30,849 nt of DNA from Rubrobacter sp. (lineage in GTDB: Bacteria > Actinomycetota > Rubrobacteria > Rubrobacterales > Rubrobacteraceae). Positions within the stretch are counted from its first letter, which is position 1; each line of letters starts with the position of its first letter. Positions 23,033 through 30,849 of this stretch are shown here, one piece after another. Below the pieces are notes generated by a model. It did not search any database and was not told the origin of the DNA. It saw only the letters and a list, made by a program, of their open reading frames with translations. The stretch lies in the NCBI GenBank assembly GCA_013695335.1, contig JACDAR010000097.1:1-30849 (forward strand), given 5' to 3'. The position numbers were made by a program, and so were the translations under genes.

Positions 23033-26000
23033 ATGGGCATGTATGCGTATCTGGTAGGAGAGGACGAACGCTCAGGCGTGGTGAAGAAAGCGCTGATGGC
23101 GCTCGCGCTGGTGGCGAGTTTGCTGCTGCTGGTGATGGGGACGGCACTTCCGGCCCAGGCACAGAGTAGCACCACCGACATCACCGTGAACAGCGCCCTG
23201 GACAACACCACGGCTGACGGCAAATGTACGCTCAGGGAAGCCATAAACAACGCCAACTCCGACAGCGCTACCAGCAGGGATTGCGCCACGGGCAGCGGGG
23301 CTGACACCATCACCTTCAACCTCGGATCTTCGGCGACTATCACGCTGGGCTCCACGCTGCCTTCCATCACCGACGGGGACGGCCTGAGCATAGATGGGGG
23401 GCAGAACCAGATCACCGTCAGCGGCAACAATGCCGTTCGAGTGCTTCAGGTAGGTTCCGGCGCACGATTGGACCTGAAGAACCTGACGGTGGCCAAAGGC
23501 CACACCAGCGGCAACGGCGGCGGCATCGACAACCGCGAAGGTGGCACGCTAGAGGTAACCAACTCCACCTTCTCCAACAATAGCGCCTCCCAAAGCGGCG
23601 GCGGCATCGACAACTTTCAGGGCACGCTAACGATGAGCAACTCCACCTTCTCCCAAAATAGCGCCCAAAACGCCGGCGGCGGTATCCTCAACTACAAGGG
23701 CACGGCGACGTTTAACAACACGATCGTTGCAAACAGCACGGGACCCAACTGCTCCGGGAGCATTACCGACGGAGGCGGCAACCTCGACGACGGCACAACC
23801 TGCCAGTTCTCCTCCGCTTCCAAGAGCAACGCCGATGATGGCCTGGATGACGGTCTCAAGGACAACGGAGGACCAACCCAAACCATCGCGCTCATGTCCG
23901 ATAGCGCCGCCATAGACGCGGTGGTGGATGATAACTGCCCCGCCACAGACCAGCGCGGCGTGAGCCGTCCGCAGGGCGCAGGGTGCGACATAGGGGCATT
24001 CGAGGTCAAGGTCTTCACTGTTACAAGCACCGGGGACTCGGTTGAAGAAGGAACGCTGCGGGCTGCGATCACCGCCGCCAACGCAAGTCCGGGGGCTGAC
24101 GCTATTACCTTCAATATCCCAGGCGATGGCCCTCACACCATCACACCGAACTCCCAACTGCCGACCATCACCGATCCCGTGACCATAGACGGCTACACCC
24201 AGCCGGGAGCTTCGGCCAACACCCTCGCCACGGGCAACGACGCGGCGCTTAAGGTAGTTTTGCACGGTAGCGGCGCAGGGTTCGACGGGCTGGTCATCTC
24301 CTCGAAGGACACCACGGTGAAGGGGCTGGTGATCAACAACTTCAGGATCGGCGTCTATATCAAAGGAGCAGGCGCAACCGGCAACGCGGTAGAAGGCAAC
24401 TACCTGGGCACAGACGACACGGGAACCAAAGACCTGGGCAACTCCAACGTCGGTGTGCAGGTTGAAAACGCACCGGGCAACACGGTTGGAGGCACGGAAC
24501 CTGCTGCGCGCAACGTCATCTCTGGCAACAACATACACGGCATCTACATCGTCGAGGCGGGCGCAACCGGCAACGAGGTTTTGGGCAACTACATAGGCAC
24601 GGACGCTACGGGAACCAAAGACCTGGGAAACACCTATGATGGTGTGGATATTGAGACACCGGACAATACGGTTGGAGGCACGGAGCCCGGGGCGCGCAAC
24701 ATCATCTCAGGCAACGGCCAACACGGCGTGTATATCAACGGAGTTGACGCTAACAGCAACGAGGTTTTGGGTAACTACATAGGCACGGAGGCCACAGGAA
24801 CCAAGGACCTGGGCAACTCCCAGGACGGCATACAGATTCACCAGTCGAAGAACAACATGGTGGGCGGCACGGAAGCTGGGGCACGCAACATCATCTCAGG
24901 CAACGACAGATTCGGTATCGTCGTCCTCAATGACGCGAGCGGCAACTCCATCCTCAATAACTCCATCTTTGCCAACTCAAACCTCGGTATAGATCTCGTA
25001 GAGATCGACAGCGACGGCGTCACCCCTAACGACAACGACGACCCCGACTCCGGTCCCAACAACCGCCAGAACTTCCCAATCATCGAGAGCGCAACGAGCG
25101 CGGGTGGCGCGGTCACCGTCAAAGGCAAGCTCGACTCCACCCCGCACAAGTCCTTCGTCGTCGAGGTCTTCCGCAACAGCGCGGCCACCGGCCCAGACCC
25201 ATCGGGGTATGGCGAGGGTGAGACTCTCGTCAATCGGATCCACGTCCCAACCGGCGCCAACGGCGAGGCAACCTTCAGCGTGACAGACGCGAACGGCGAC
25301 ACAAACGCCACCTACACCGCCACGGCGACGAACGAGGGGACTGACGACACCTCCGAGTTCGGCCCTGCGCGGGAGGCGAACACCGCGCCACTCGCCACAG
25401 ACCAGACGGCCACCACGGACGAAGATAAAGCAGTAAACGTCATCCTGCGCGCGACCGACGCCGACAGGGAGAACCTTAGTTTCGAGGCCGTCGCTCCCAA
25501 TAACGGGACACTCGGTGCAATAACCTCGGTGGATTGTCCGCAACCCACGACGCTTGATGAGCGGTGCGCGAGCGTTACCTACACGCCGAACGCCAACTAC
25601 TACGGTTCGGATTCGTTTACCTACAAGGTCACGGACGGCCAGAAATATAACGACACCGCAACGGTCTCTATATCCATAAACCCGGTCAACGACGCTCCGG
25701 GCTTCACGAAGGGCGCGGATCAGACGGTAAACGAGGACGCTGTCGCCCAGAGCGTCTCGAACTGGGCCACCAACATCTCTGCCGGTCCTTCCAACGAGTC
25801 GGGCCAGCAGGTGAGCTTCGACGTAACCAACAACAACCCGACCCTGTTCAGCGCCGCCCCGCAGATCGCCCCTGACGGCACGCTCACCTACACACCAGCG
25901 AAGGACGCCTACGGCAGCGCTACAGTCAGCGTTAAGGCAAGGGACGATGGCGGTACGGACAACGGTGGAGTTGACACTAGCACCGCGCAGACCTTCACTA

Positions 26001-26977
26001 TCTCCATCAATCCCGTCAACGACGCTCCGTCGTTCACCCCTGGTGCAGACGTGAGCGTCGCAGAGGACTCGAGCGCTTACAGCTCGGCGTGGGCCACGGG
26101 GATCTCAAAGGGCGCGGCCAACGAGGCCGGTCAATCGCTAACTTTCGATGTGACCGCCACCAACCAGACCCTGTTCAGTGCTGGACCGCAGATCTCCCCT
26201 GATGGCAAGCTCAGCTTTACGCCAGCGAAGGACGCCTACGGCAGCGCTACCGTCAGCGTCACAGCCACCGATAACGGCGGCACTGCAGATGGCGGTCAAG
26301 ACAAGTCCTCGACGGCGACATTCACGATCACGGTCACCCCTGTCAACGACGCGCCAACGGCAGCGGTAGCCGCTGGCGGATCATGCTCCACCATGAGCGT
26401 TAGCGGCGCCATGAACCTCACGCTCGCGGACGTGGATTCGACGGTGGGCGGCCTGACCCTCAGCGCCTCCTCCTCGAACACGACCCTCGTGCCAGTCGCC
26501 AACGTCAAGTTCGGCGGCAGCGGGGCCAACCGCACGGTGACGATCACTCCGGCTGCCACGAAGAGCGGTAGCGCCAACATCACCATCACCGCGAGCGACG
26601 GAACGACGAAGAATACAACCGAGATCAAGGTCGTCGTAGGCACAGACCAGAAGGAAACGATCAACGGCACTGGCACGGACATGATCTTCGGGCAAAACGG
26701 CGACGACACCATAAACGCAGGCGACGGTAACGACCTGGTCTGCGGCGGCAACGCTGGAGGCGTGATCAGCGGCGGCGCAGGCGACGATACCCTCGACGGC
26801 GGCAACGGCAACGACACGCTGCGAGGGGACACGGGCAAGGACATCGTGCGCGGCAGCGCGGGTAACGACACGCTAACAGGCGGAACGGAAGCCGACAGCT
26901 TCGACGGAGGCTCCGGCACGGACAGCGCCACGGACTACAACGCCGGGGAGGGGGATACCAGGACGAACATCCCCTAA
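23033..26977 (+). CDS. Large secreted CSLREA/beta-helix/Ig-like/RTX protein
   Basis: A 1314-residue exported protein; AGGAG precedes the ATG. A Sec signal peptide with hydrophobic core at about 20-38 ends at AQA (cleavage near 43/44). A CSLREA-type segment follows (ITVNSALD...CTLREAINNAN, 50-75), then a right-handed beta-helix with GG(G)I and N-rich turns (about 100-260). A second TLRAAITAAN unit lies near 342. Three 62-63-residue repeats (GNYIGT, TGTKDLGN, VGGTEPGARNIISGN) span 448-634. Cadherin/Ig-like repeats follow with three NPVNDAP joints about 110 residues apart from about 883. An RTX-type tail from about 1211 has some eight nonapeptides such as GGNGNDTLR. There is no LPxTG motif and no C-terminal membrane helix. 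It is likely a secreted or loosely cell-bound adhesin or polysaccharide-binding protein; calcium binding is expected for the tail. Confidence 0.93.
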   Translation: MGMYAYLVGEDERSGVVKKALMALALVASLLLLVMGTALPAQAQSSTTDITVNSALDNTTADGKCTLREAINNANSDSATSRDCATGSGADTITFNLGSSATITLGSTLPSITDGDGLSIDGGQNQITVSGNNAVRVLQVGSGARLDLKNLTVAKGHTSGNGGGIDNREGGTLEVTNSTFSNNSASQSGGGIDNFQGTLTMSNSTFSQNSAQNAGGGILNYKGTATFNNTIVANSTGPNCSGSITDGGGNLDDGTTCQFSSASKSNADDGLDDGLKDNGGPTQTIALMSDSAAIDAVVDDNCPATDQRGVSRPQGAGCDIGAFEVKVFTVTSTGDSVEEGTLRAAITAANASPGADAITFNIPGDGPHTITPNSQLPTITDPVTIDGYTQPGASANTLATGNDAALKVVLHGSGAGFDGLVISSKDTTVKGLVINNFRIGVYIKGAGATGNAVEGNYLGTDDTGTKDLGNSNVGVQVENAPGNTVGGTEPAARNVISGNNIHGIYIVEAGATGNEVLGNYIGTDATGTKDLGNTYDGVDIETPDNTVGGTEPGARNIISGNGQHGVYINGVDANSNEVLGNYIGTEATGTKDLGNSQDGIQIHQSKNNMVGGTEAGARNIISGNDRFGIVVLNDASGNSILNNSIFANSNLGIDLVEIDSDGVTPNDNDDPDSGPNNRQNFPIIESATSAGGAVTVKGKLDSTPHKSFVVEVFRNSAATGPDPSGYGEGETLVNRIHVPTGANGEATFSVTDANGDTNATYTATATNEGTDDTSEFGPAREANTAPLATDQTATTDEDKAVNVILRATDADRENLSFEAVAPNNGTLGAITSVDCPQPTTLDERCASVTYTPNANYYGSDSFTYKVTDGQKYNDTATVSISINPVNDAPGFTKGADQTVNEDAVAQSVSNWATNISAGPSNESGQQVSFDVTNNNPTLFSAAPQIAPDGTLTYTPAKDAYGSATVSVKARDDGGTDNGGVDTSTAQTFTISINPVNDAPSFTPGADVSVAEDSSAYSSAWATGISKGAANEAGQSLTFDVTATNQTLFSAGPQISPDGKLSFTPAKDAYGSATVSVTATDNGGTADGGQDKSSTATFTITVTPVNDAPTAAVAAGGSCSTMSVSGAMNLTLADVDSTVGGLTLSASSSNTTLVPVANVKFGGSGANRTVTITPAATKSGSANITITASDGTTKNTTEIKVVVGTDQKETINGTGTDMIFGQNGDDTINAGDGNDLVCGGNAGGVISGGAGDDTLDGGNGNDTLRGDTGKDIVRGSAGNDTLTGGTEADSFDGGSGTDSATDYNAGEGDTRTNIP
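24374..24934 (+). repeat. Three tandem 186-189-bp repeats inside the secreted-protein gene
   Basis: Units start at 24374, 24563 and 24749 (63, 62 and 62 codons). Each encodes a GNY(L/I)GT, GTKDLGN, VGGTE, ARN(V/I)ISGN pattern, i.e. regular rungs of a beta-helix. Nucleotide similarity is high enough for slippage or recombination to change the number. Confidence 0.85.
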
Positions 26978-27001
26978 CTCCTCGACGGAGTAGCGAAGAA
27001 C

Positions 27002-27035
27002 AGGAGGAGCCGCTCACCCGAGAGCGGCTCCTCCT
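27002..27035 (+). terminator. Strong intrinsic terminator after the secreted-protein gene
   Basis: A perfect 14-bp stem (AGGAGGAGCCGCTC and its complement) with loop ACCCGA, followed by CGTTGTTGTTG, 25 nt after the stop. Confidence 0.85.
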
Positions 27036-27071
27036 CGTTGTTGTTGCAGAAGACCTTCGACCGGGCGACCT

Positions 27072-27162
27072 GCACATAGCCCAGATCCCGCAGGGACCGA
27101 AAGAAGCGTGGCCGGGATTCTCGCACTTTAGTCCGGTGTACCGGGGCGTGACCCTTCCGCGG
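27072..27162. repeat. 91-bp direct repeat, copy A
   Basis: Begins GCACATAGCCCAGATCCCGC and ends CCGCGG. The second copy at 28189-28279 has the same length and about eight mismatches, no gaps. The pair flanks the Uma2 gene. It contains the near-palindrome CCGGTGTACCGG. It does not encode a recognisable domain in any frame. Confidence 0.85.
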
Positions 27163-27213
27163 GGCCGCTTCGGTGGCCCCGTTTTGCTGGTTCTGGATGC
27201 ACGCGCTCGAAGG

Positions 27214-27219
27214 TATACT
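27214..27219 (+). promoter_or_regulatory. -10 box of the Uma2 gene
   Basis: TATACT, five of six to consensus, about 30 nt before the ATG; the -35 region (TTCTGG) is weak. Confidence 0.4.
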
Positions 27220-27249
27220 GGCTTCAATGACCTTATTCCGGAGGTTCGC

Positions 27250-27864
27250 ATGACACAGACGAAGTCCATCACGGAGCAGCCGCCGATGGTGCTACGCACG
27301 CGCCCGGCGCTGGAGATGGACGATGAGCAGCTATTCGAGTTCTGCCGCATAAACCGGGAGTGGCGCATCGAGCGTAACGCTGAGGGAGAGCTGGAGGTAA
27401 TGGTGCCCACCGGAGGAGAGACCGGCAATCGCAACATCAAGATAGCGGGGCGGCTCGACGCGTGGACCGAGCGCGATGGCGCCGGCGTCGCCTTCGACAG
27501 CTCGACCGGCTTTATCCTGCCCAACGGCGCGATGCGCTCTCCCGACGCCTCGTGGGTCAAGCGCGAACGGCTGGCGAACCTCACCTCCGAACAGAAGCAG
27601 AGATTCCTTCCCTTGTGCCCGGACTTCGTGATCGAGCTGCGTTCGCCTTCCGATCCGCTGGCCCCCATCGAAGCCAAGATGCGCGAATACATCGAGAACG
27701 GATCACGGCTAGGCTGGCTGCTGGACCCCGAGGAACGCAGAGCGCACATCTACCGGCCCGATGAACAGACCAGGGTCCTGGATAAGCCAGAGAGGATTTC
27801 CGGCGATCCCGTACTGCCAGGCTTTGTCCTGGATCTCCAGCCCATCTGGGAACCCGGCTTCTAG
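27250..27864 (+). CDS. Uma2 family (DUF820) PD-(D/E)xK nuclease-fold protein
   Basis: A 204-residue Uma2-family protein. The start is set by GGAGG 6 nt upstream. Family features are the N-terminal helix (MDDEQLFEFCRINREWRIER), VMVPTGGETGNRN, SSTGFILPNGAMRSPDASWV with Asp99, and CPDFVIELRSPSD, where Glu129-Leu-Arg131 stands in the E-x-K/R position. They continue with KMREYIENG, GWLLDPEERRAHIYRP and LPGFVLDL. The fold is that of restriction-like endonucleases, but the biological function of this very widespread family is unknown, and many members are linked to mobile or repeated DNA. It lies between two copies of a 91-bp direct repeat. Confidence 0.92.
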   Translation: MTQTKSITEQPPMVLRTRPALEMDDEQLFEFCRINREWRIERNAEGELEVMVPTGGETGNRNIKIAGRLDAWTERDGAGVAFDSSTGFILPNGAMRSPDASWVKRERLANLTSEQKQRFLPLCPDFVIELRSPSDPLAPIEAKMREYIENGSRLGWLLDPEERRAHIYRPDEQTRVLDKPERISGDPVLPGFVLDLQPIWEPGF

Positions 27865-28188
27865 CTGGAGAAGCTGAGCCTCCACCTACCCAGACGCGGC
27901 CTGTATTCGATGTTCGTTTCGGCCTTGCCGAAGTACGAAGCCTCTGCCCGTCTTGCGGCGACTTCAGGCTTACCGGAGAGCGCCGTCCAGGCACATCAGT
28001 CGTAGGGCGGAGCGTGCGGCTACTGCGGTACTCGCGGGTGGATCGGGGGGCGAGCAGGCGCGAGGTCTCGAGCATCGAGCCCGAGACCTTCTTCCGCGGC
28101 GTTTTCGAGGCCCTCTTCAAAAGTCCTCGCCCGTCTCTGGCCCGCAAGTGGGATGAAGGACTACACAACGGTAGAGGGTGGCCAGGGC
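27865..28188. other. Non-coding stretch between Uma2 and repeat copy B
   Basis: No ORF with a ribosome site or a recognisable domain. Short frames here (for example a 60-codon one from 28014) look like chance frames in GC-rich DNA. No terminator with a T-run is seen. Confidence 0.4.
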
Positions 28189-28279
28189 GCACATAGCCCA
28201 GATCCCGCAGGGACCGGAAGAAACGTGGCCGGGATTCCCGCACTGTAGTCCAGTGTACCGGAGCGTGACCTCTCCGCGG
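28189..28279. repeat. 91-bp direct repeat, copy B
   Basis: Same orientation as copy A at 27072-27162, about 91% identical, ungapped. It ends about 90 nt before the APC permease start. The same internal dyad is present with one change (CCAGTGTACCGG). Confidence 0.85.
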
Positions 28280-28370
28280 CCCCGAATATGGCTACCCATA
28301 TCTGTTCGCTTTGTGTACACTGCTGGTCGGGAAAGGCGGCTACGCGGTACGGAGGGGGAGAAAGCTCGCT

Positions 28371-29741
28371 TTGAAGCGCGAAGAAGGCACCGTCGGGGTG
28401 GGCGGCTACCGGCAGGAGCTGAACCGCGCCCTGGGTTTCAAGCATCTACTGGCGTACGGGATGGTCTTCATGGTACCCATCGCCCCGGTGGCCACCTACG
28501 GTTTCGTGGTTGGTCCCGCCTCCGGCATGGTGCCGCTGGTCTACCTGATCGGGATCGCCGCCATGTTCTTTACCGCATTCAGTTATCGCTGGATGAGCCA
28601 GGAGTTCCCGACCGCAGGGTCCGTCTACTCCTACGTCCAGCGCGACCTCAACGCGCACGTCGGCTTCCTGGCAGGCTGGATGATCATGGCGGGCTACCTG
28701 CTCGCCCCAGCGCTTCTATACGGTTTTACGGGAACGTGGCTTAACGCCCTGGTGCCGCAGGTCCCTATCTGGGTCTTCATAGTGACCTTCGTGGTCATCA
28801 ACACCTTCGTCACGGGGCGGGGCATCACGGTCACGGCGCGAACCAACTTCGTGCTTCTGGCGCTGGAGCTGGTGGCCCTGGCTGCCTTCATCGCGGTAGC
28901 CATCAAGTACGTGTTCATCGACGGTGGAGGAACGGGTGGTCTGTCGCTGGATCCGCTCTACCAACCTGGTAATGTGGACCTCGGGTTCCTCGGAGCCGCG
29001 ACATCCATCGCGGTACTTAGTTTCCTCGGGTTCGATGGGATCAGCACGCTCGCAGAGGAGACGGAGAGGCCTGAGCGCACGGTCGGCAACGCAACGGTGG
29101 CTGCGCTCCTGATCCTGGGCGTGATCTTCGTGGTGCAGACGTACCTCGCCGCCCTCGTCCAGCCGAACTTCGAGGGTCTCGACCCCGCAGGGGCGTTCTT
29201 CGACATCGCGCGCACAGCGGGCGGACCTTTCCTCTACTACCTGCTGCTGATCGTCAGCATAATCGCCGCGGGCATCGCCAACGCCCTGGCGGCGCAGCTA
29301 GCCATCTCGCGCATCATCTACTCTGTGAGCCGCGACGGGATGCTGCCAGCTTCGCGTTTTCTGTCCAGGGTCCATCAGAGGTACCGCACGCCCTTCAACG
29401 CCACGGTTTTCGTGGGGGTCGTGACGCTCTCCGTCGCCCTCATCTTCGACCTCGTGACGGTGGCCAAGTTCGTCAGCTTCGGCGCCCTCACGGCGTTCAT
29501 GGCATTGAACGTGAGCGTTATCGCGTACTTCTTCATAAGGAGGGGCAGACGCAGTGGGAGAGACTTTGTCTTCTACCTGATCTTCCCGCTGCTCGGCTTC
29601 CTCATTATCTTCTACGTGTGGTTCAACTTCGACGCCGGTACATTCCTGTTCGGACTTCTGTGGCTCGCGGCAGGGATTATCATAGGCGCCGTCAAGACCA
29701 AGGGTTTCAGGGAGAAGCCGACAATCGTACAAGGGCTTTAG
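28371..29741 (+). CDS. APC superfamily amino-acid permease
   Basis: A protein of about 456 residues with twelve predicted membrane helices. The N-terminal ELNRALGFKHLLAYGMVFMV and FMVPIAPVATYGFV pattern carries the unwound helix-1 region of APC transporters. SYRWMSQEFPTAGSVYSYVQ follows in the helix 2-3 region, then FLGFDGISTLAEETERPERT (helix 6 and loop) and SRIIYSVSRDGMLPASRFLS (after helix 8). The TTG at 28371, with GGAGGGGG about 12 nt upstream, gives the usual length. The frame opens at a TTG at 28311, but that region looks like promoter (TACACT). It imports amino acids or related amines with protons. It is a single gene; the substrate is not predictable. Confidence 0.9.
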   Translation: MKREEGTVGVGGYRQELNRALGFKHLLAYGMVFMVPIAPVATYGFVVGPASGMVPLVYLIGIAAMFFTAFSYRWMSQEFPTAGSVYSYVQRDLNAHVGFLAGWMIMAGYLLAPALLYGFTGTWLNALVPQVPIWVFIVTFVVINTFVTGRGITVTARTNFVLLALELVALAAFIAVAIKYVFIDGGGTGGLSLDPLYQPGNVDLGFLGAATSIAVLSFLGFDGISTLAEETERPERTVGNATVAALLILGVIFVVQTYLAALVQPNFEGLDPAGAFFDIARTAGGPFLYYLLLIVSIIAAGIANALAAQLAISRIIYSVSRDGMLPASRFLSRVHQRYRTPFNATVFVGVVTLSVALIFDLVTVAKFVSFGALTAFMALNVSVIAYFFIRRGRRSGRDFVFYLIFPLLGFLIIFYVWFNFDAGTFLFGLLWLAAGIIIGAVKTKGFREKPTIVQGL

Positions 29742-30096
29742 CCCAACCTCGCATACACGTTTCGTCGAGTGCTCGAAACGTCGGGTGGCGGAAGCTCACC
29801 CGTCCCCGACGGGGACGGATCCCCGAGCGTCGTCAGGCTGTCCCCGGAGACCCATAACGCATTATGGGGACTGACTTCAATGCGCTTTTCGAATCCCCTG
29901 AAGTCCCTGGTATTCTCGACCCTTGCGCGTGCCTGTGATGACAGGTATGTTGCTTGTAAAATTGGCGCATCGGGTGGTAGACGCCTGCTTCGCCTCTAGT
30001 ATCCGTACCGTAATCTTTCAGATACGGTCGGGGTGCCACGTTGGTGGTACCGGCGCCGAGGCTGGACGAAGGCAAGATAAAGGACGAAGGGGATCG
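29742..30096. other. Intergenic region with three hairpins
   Basis: No gene is seen. Hairpins: ACGTTTCG/CGAAACGT at 29757-29781, 16 nt after the permease stop and possibly its terminator, though without a T-run; CCGTCCCC/GGGGACGG with loop GAC at 29800-29818; CCCATAA/TTATGGG with loop CGCA at 29851-29868. A bulged dyad ACCGTAATC/GATACGGT lies at 30007-30028, and a -10-like TAAAAT near 29958 could serve the downstream AraC gene. Confidence 0.5.
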
Positions 30097-30849
30097 ATGG
30101 GCGCGAATCGTTCGCGGAGCAGCTCCGGGAGAGCGGAGAATGGTGAGTACGCTACAACGCGCGAGGCAGCGCGCGAGATACCTCGATTACAGGCCCAGAA
30201 CTTCAAGGTCTTCCGCATGATCGAGGTGGGGCACCAGCGGACCCTTCCCGGGGAGAGCGAGGTCCTCCCCCTCAAGGGTCCAGCGGTCGCCATGCACCTG
30301 AACGCCCCGCACCGTATGCTGCAACGACGCAACGAACGGACGCATGAGGGGATAGAGGCCACACACGCCGTCGACATCGTGCCCGCTGGCACACCGAGCT
30401 ACTGGCACACAAAAACGGCCTCCGAAGACATGAGCATGCTCCTCGAAGAGAGCTTCTTCAGGCGGGTGGCCGACGAGGCCGGCGTCGACCCGGACAGGAT
30501 CGAGGTAGTGCCGCTCTTCAGCACCCCAGACCCGCAGATAGAGCGCATCGGGCTGTCGTTTCTCTCCGAGATGGAGAGCGGCGGCTTTGGCGGTGAGATC
30601 TTCGCCGAATCGCTTGCAAACTTGCTCGCCCTGCATCTGCTGCGCAGCCACTCTTCGCTGGGACGCCGCTCCAGGCGAAGGCTCGGGAGCGAAGGCGGCA
30701 CCTCTAAACGGTCGCTGGAGCGGGCCACCGATTACATAAACGACAACCTCCCCCGCAAGCTGCCGCTTCAGGAGGTAGCTGGGGCTGCGAACATGAGCCC
30801 CCACCACTTCGCGCGCTCTTTCAAGGCTGCAACCGGGCTATCGCCGCAC
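30097..30849 (+). CDS. AraC family transcriptional regulator (3' truncated by window)
   Basis: Open from the ATG to the window end (251 codons) with AAGGGG 6 nt upstream. The N-terminal part (about 35-190) is a small cupin-like sensing region (KVFRMIEVGHQRTLPGESEV, VAMHLNAPHRMLQRR). It is followed by IEVVPLFSTPDPQIERIG, SLANLLALHLLRSHSSLGRR, and the first HTH of the AraC domain (YINDNLPRKLPLQEVAGAAN, MSPHHFARSFKAATGLSP). The second HTH is beyond the window. It is the closest relative of the broken copy at 21888-22819 and has Tyr (TAC) where that copy has a stop. It probably recognises the same kind of direct-repeat site. The effector is unknown. Confidence 0.93.
   Translation, partial: MGANRSRSSSGRAENGEYATTREAAREIPRLQAQNFKVFRMIEVGHQRTLPGESEVLPLKGPAVAMHLNAPHRMLQRRNERTHEGIEATHAVDIVPAGTPSYWHTKTASEDMSMLLEESFFRRVADEAGVDPDRIEVVPLFSTPDPQIERIGLSFLSEMESGGFGGEIFAESLANLLALHLLRSHSSLGRRSRRRLGSEGGTSKRSLERATDYINDNLPRKLPLQEVAGAANMSPHHFARSFKAATGLSPH

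Noticed and set aside
24374..24934. Regular repeats taken for a CRISPR array
   Set aside because: Units are 186-189 bp, in frame and code for beta-helix rungs within a large gene; no short identical repeats with unique spacers are present anywhere in the window.
27136..27864. Longer Uma2 frame starting at 27136
   Set aside because: The first 38 codons fall in the 91-bp repeat and the promoter; the ATG at 27250 has a good ribosome site and the family N-terminus.
28014..28196. 60-codon frame upstream of repeat copy B
   Set aside because: No ribosome site or homology that can be recognised; it runs into the repeat, and composition gives several overlapping frames of similar length.

Overview
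The window looks like a chromosomal segment of a high-GC actinobacterium, most likely Rubrobacter or a close relative. This is inferred from the GC-rich third codon positions, the frequent GTG/TTG starts, several genes that appear leaderless (an extended -10 box about 7 nt before the start codon), and the gene repertoire. No rRNA, integrase, transposase or CRISPR array was seen. Most of the window is ordinary chromosomal sequence, with one accessory-looking RNA-repair island and a variable right end.

Left part (1-15116). A 5'-truncated alpha-dioxygenase-like haem protein overlaps an MBL-fold hydrolase by 4 nt. A low-GC orphan DUF3427-like gene follows. On the minus strand lies an operon of acyl-CoA thioesterase, aldo-keto reductase and DmpA-type P1 aminopeptidase. 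Next come a TPR protein and a small membrane protein, an HD-domain protein, a site-2 protease with CBS domains, and a PolA-like enzyme without 5' nuclease. A minus-strand set (ParB/sulfiredoxin-like protein, MFS transporter, RhtA-like exporter) diverges from a LacI regulator across a palindromic operator. A short-chain dehydrogenase follows. Two gene remnants are visible: the tail of an oligopeptide-binding protein after polA, and a possible serine-hydrolase N-terminus at 14991-15116.

Central part (15139-21629, all minus strand). This is the most interesting region. From a strong promoter at 21601-21629 the order is: a ~260-nt structured leader, a tRNA-Asp(GUC)-like gene, a DIP1984-family helical protein, a spacer with an isolated tRNA T-arm-like element, an RtcB-family RNA ligase, a terminator, a TPP riboswitch with a frameshifted tenA, and two overlapping genes for paralogous SPFH/Band-7 membrane proteins. 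RNA ligase, SPFH scaffold and tRNA-like RNA in one neighbourhood match the syntax proposed for bacterial RNA-repair systems. The tenA unit looks like an unrelated insertion.

Right part (21888-30849). An AraC-family regulator is broken by an in-frame stop inside a perfect 16-bp inverted repeat and by a later frameshift. It precedes a 12-bp direct repeat with 21-bp periodicity (a likely AraC-type operator) and a 1314-residue secreted protein (signal peptide, CSLREA and beta-helix repeats, Ig-like repeats, RTX calcium-binding tail). A Uma2-family nuclease gene lies between two copies of a 91-bp direct repeat. An APC amino-acid permease follows, then a second AraC gene, intact as far as it can be read and closely related to the broken one, which runs off the window end and could act in place of the dead copy.
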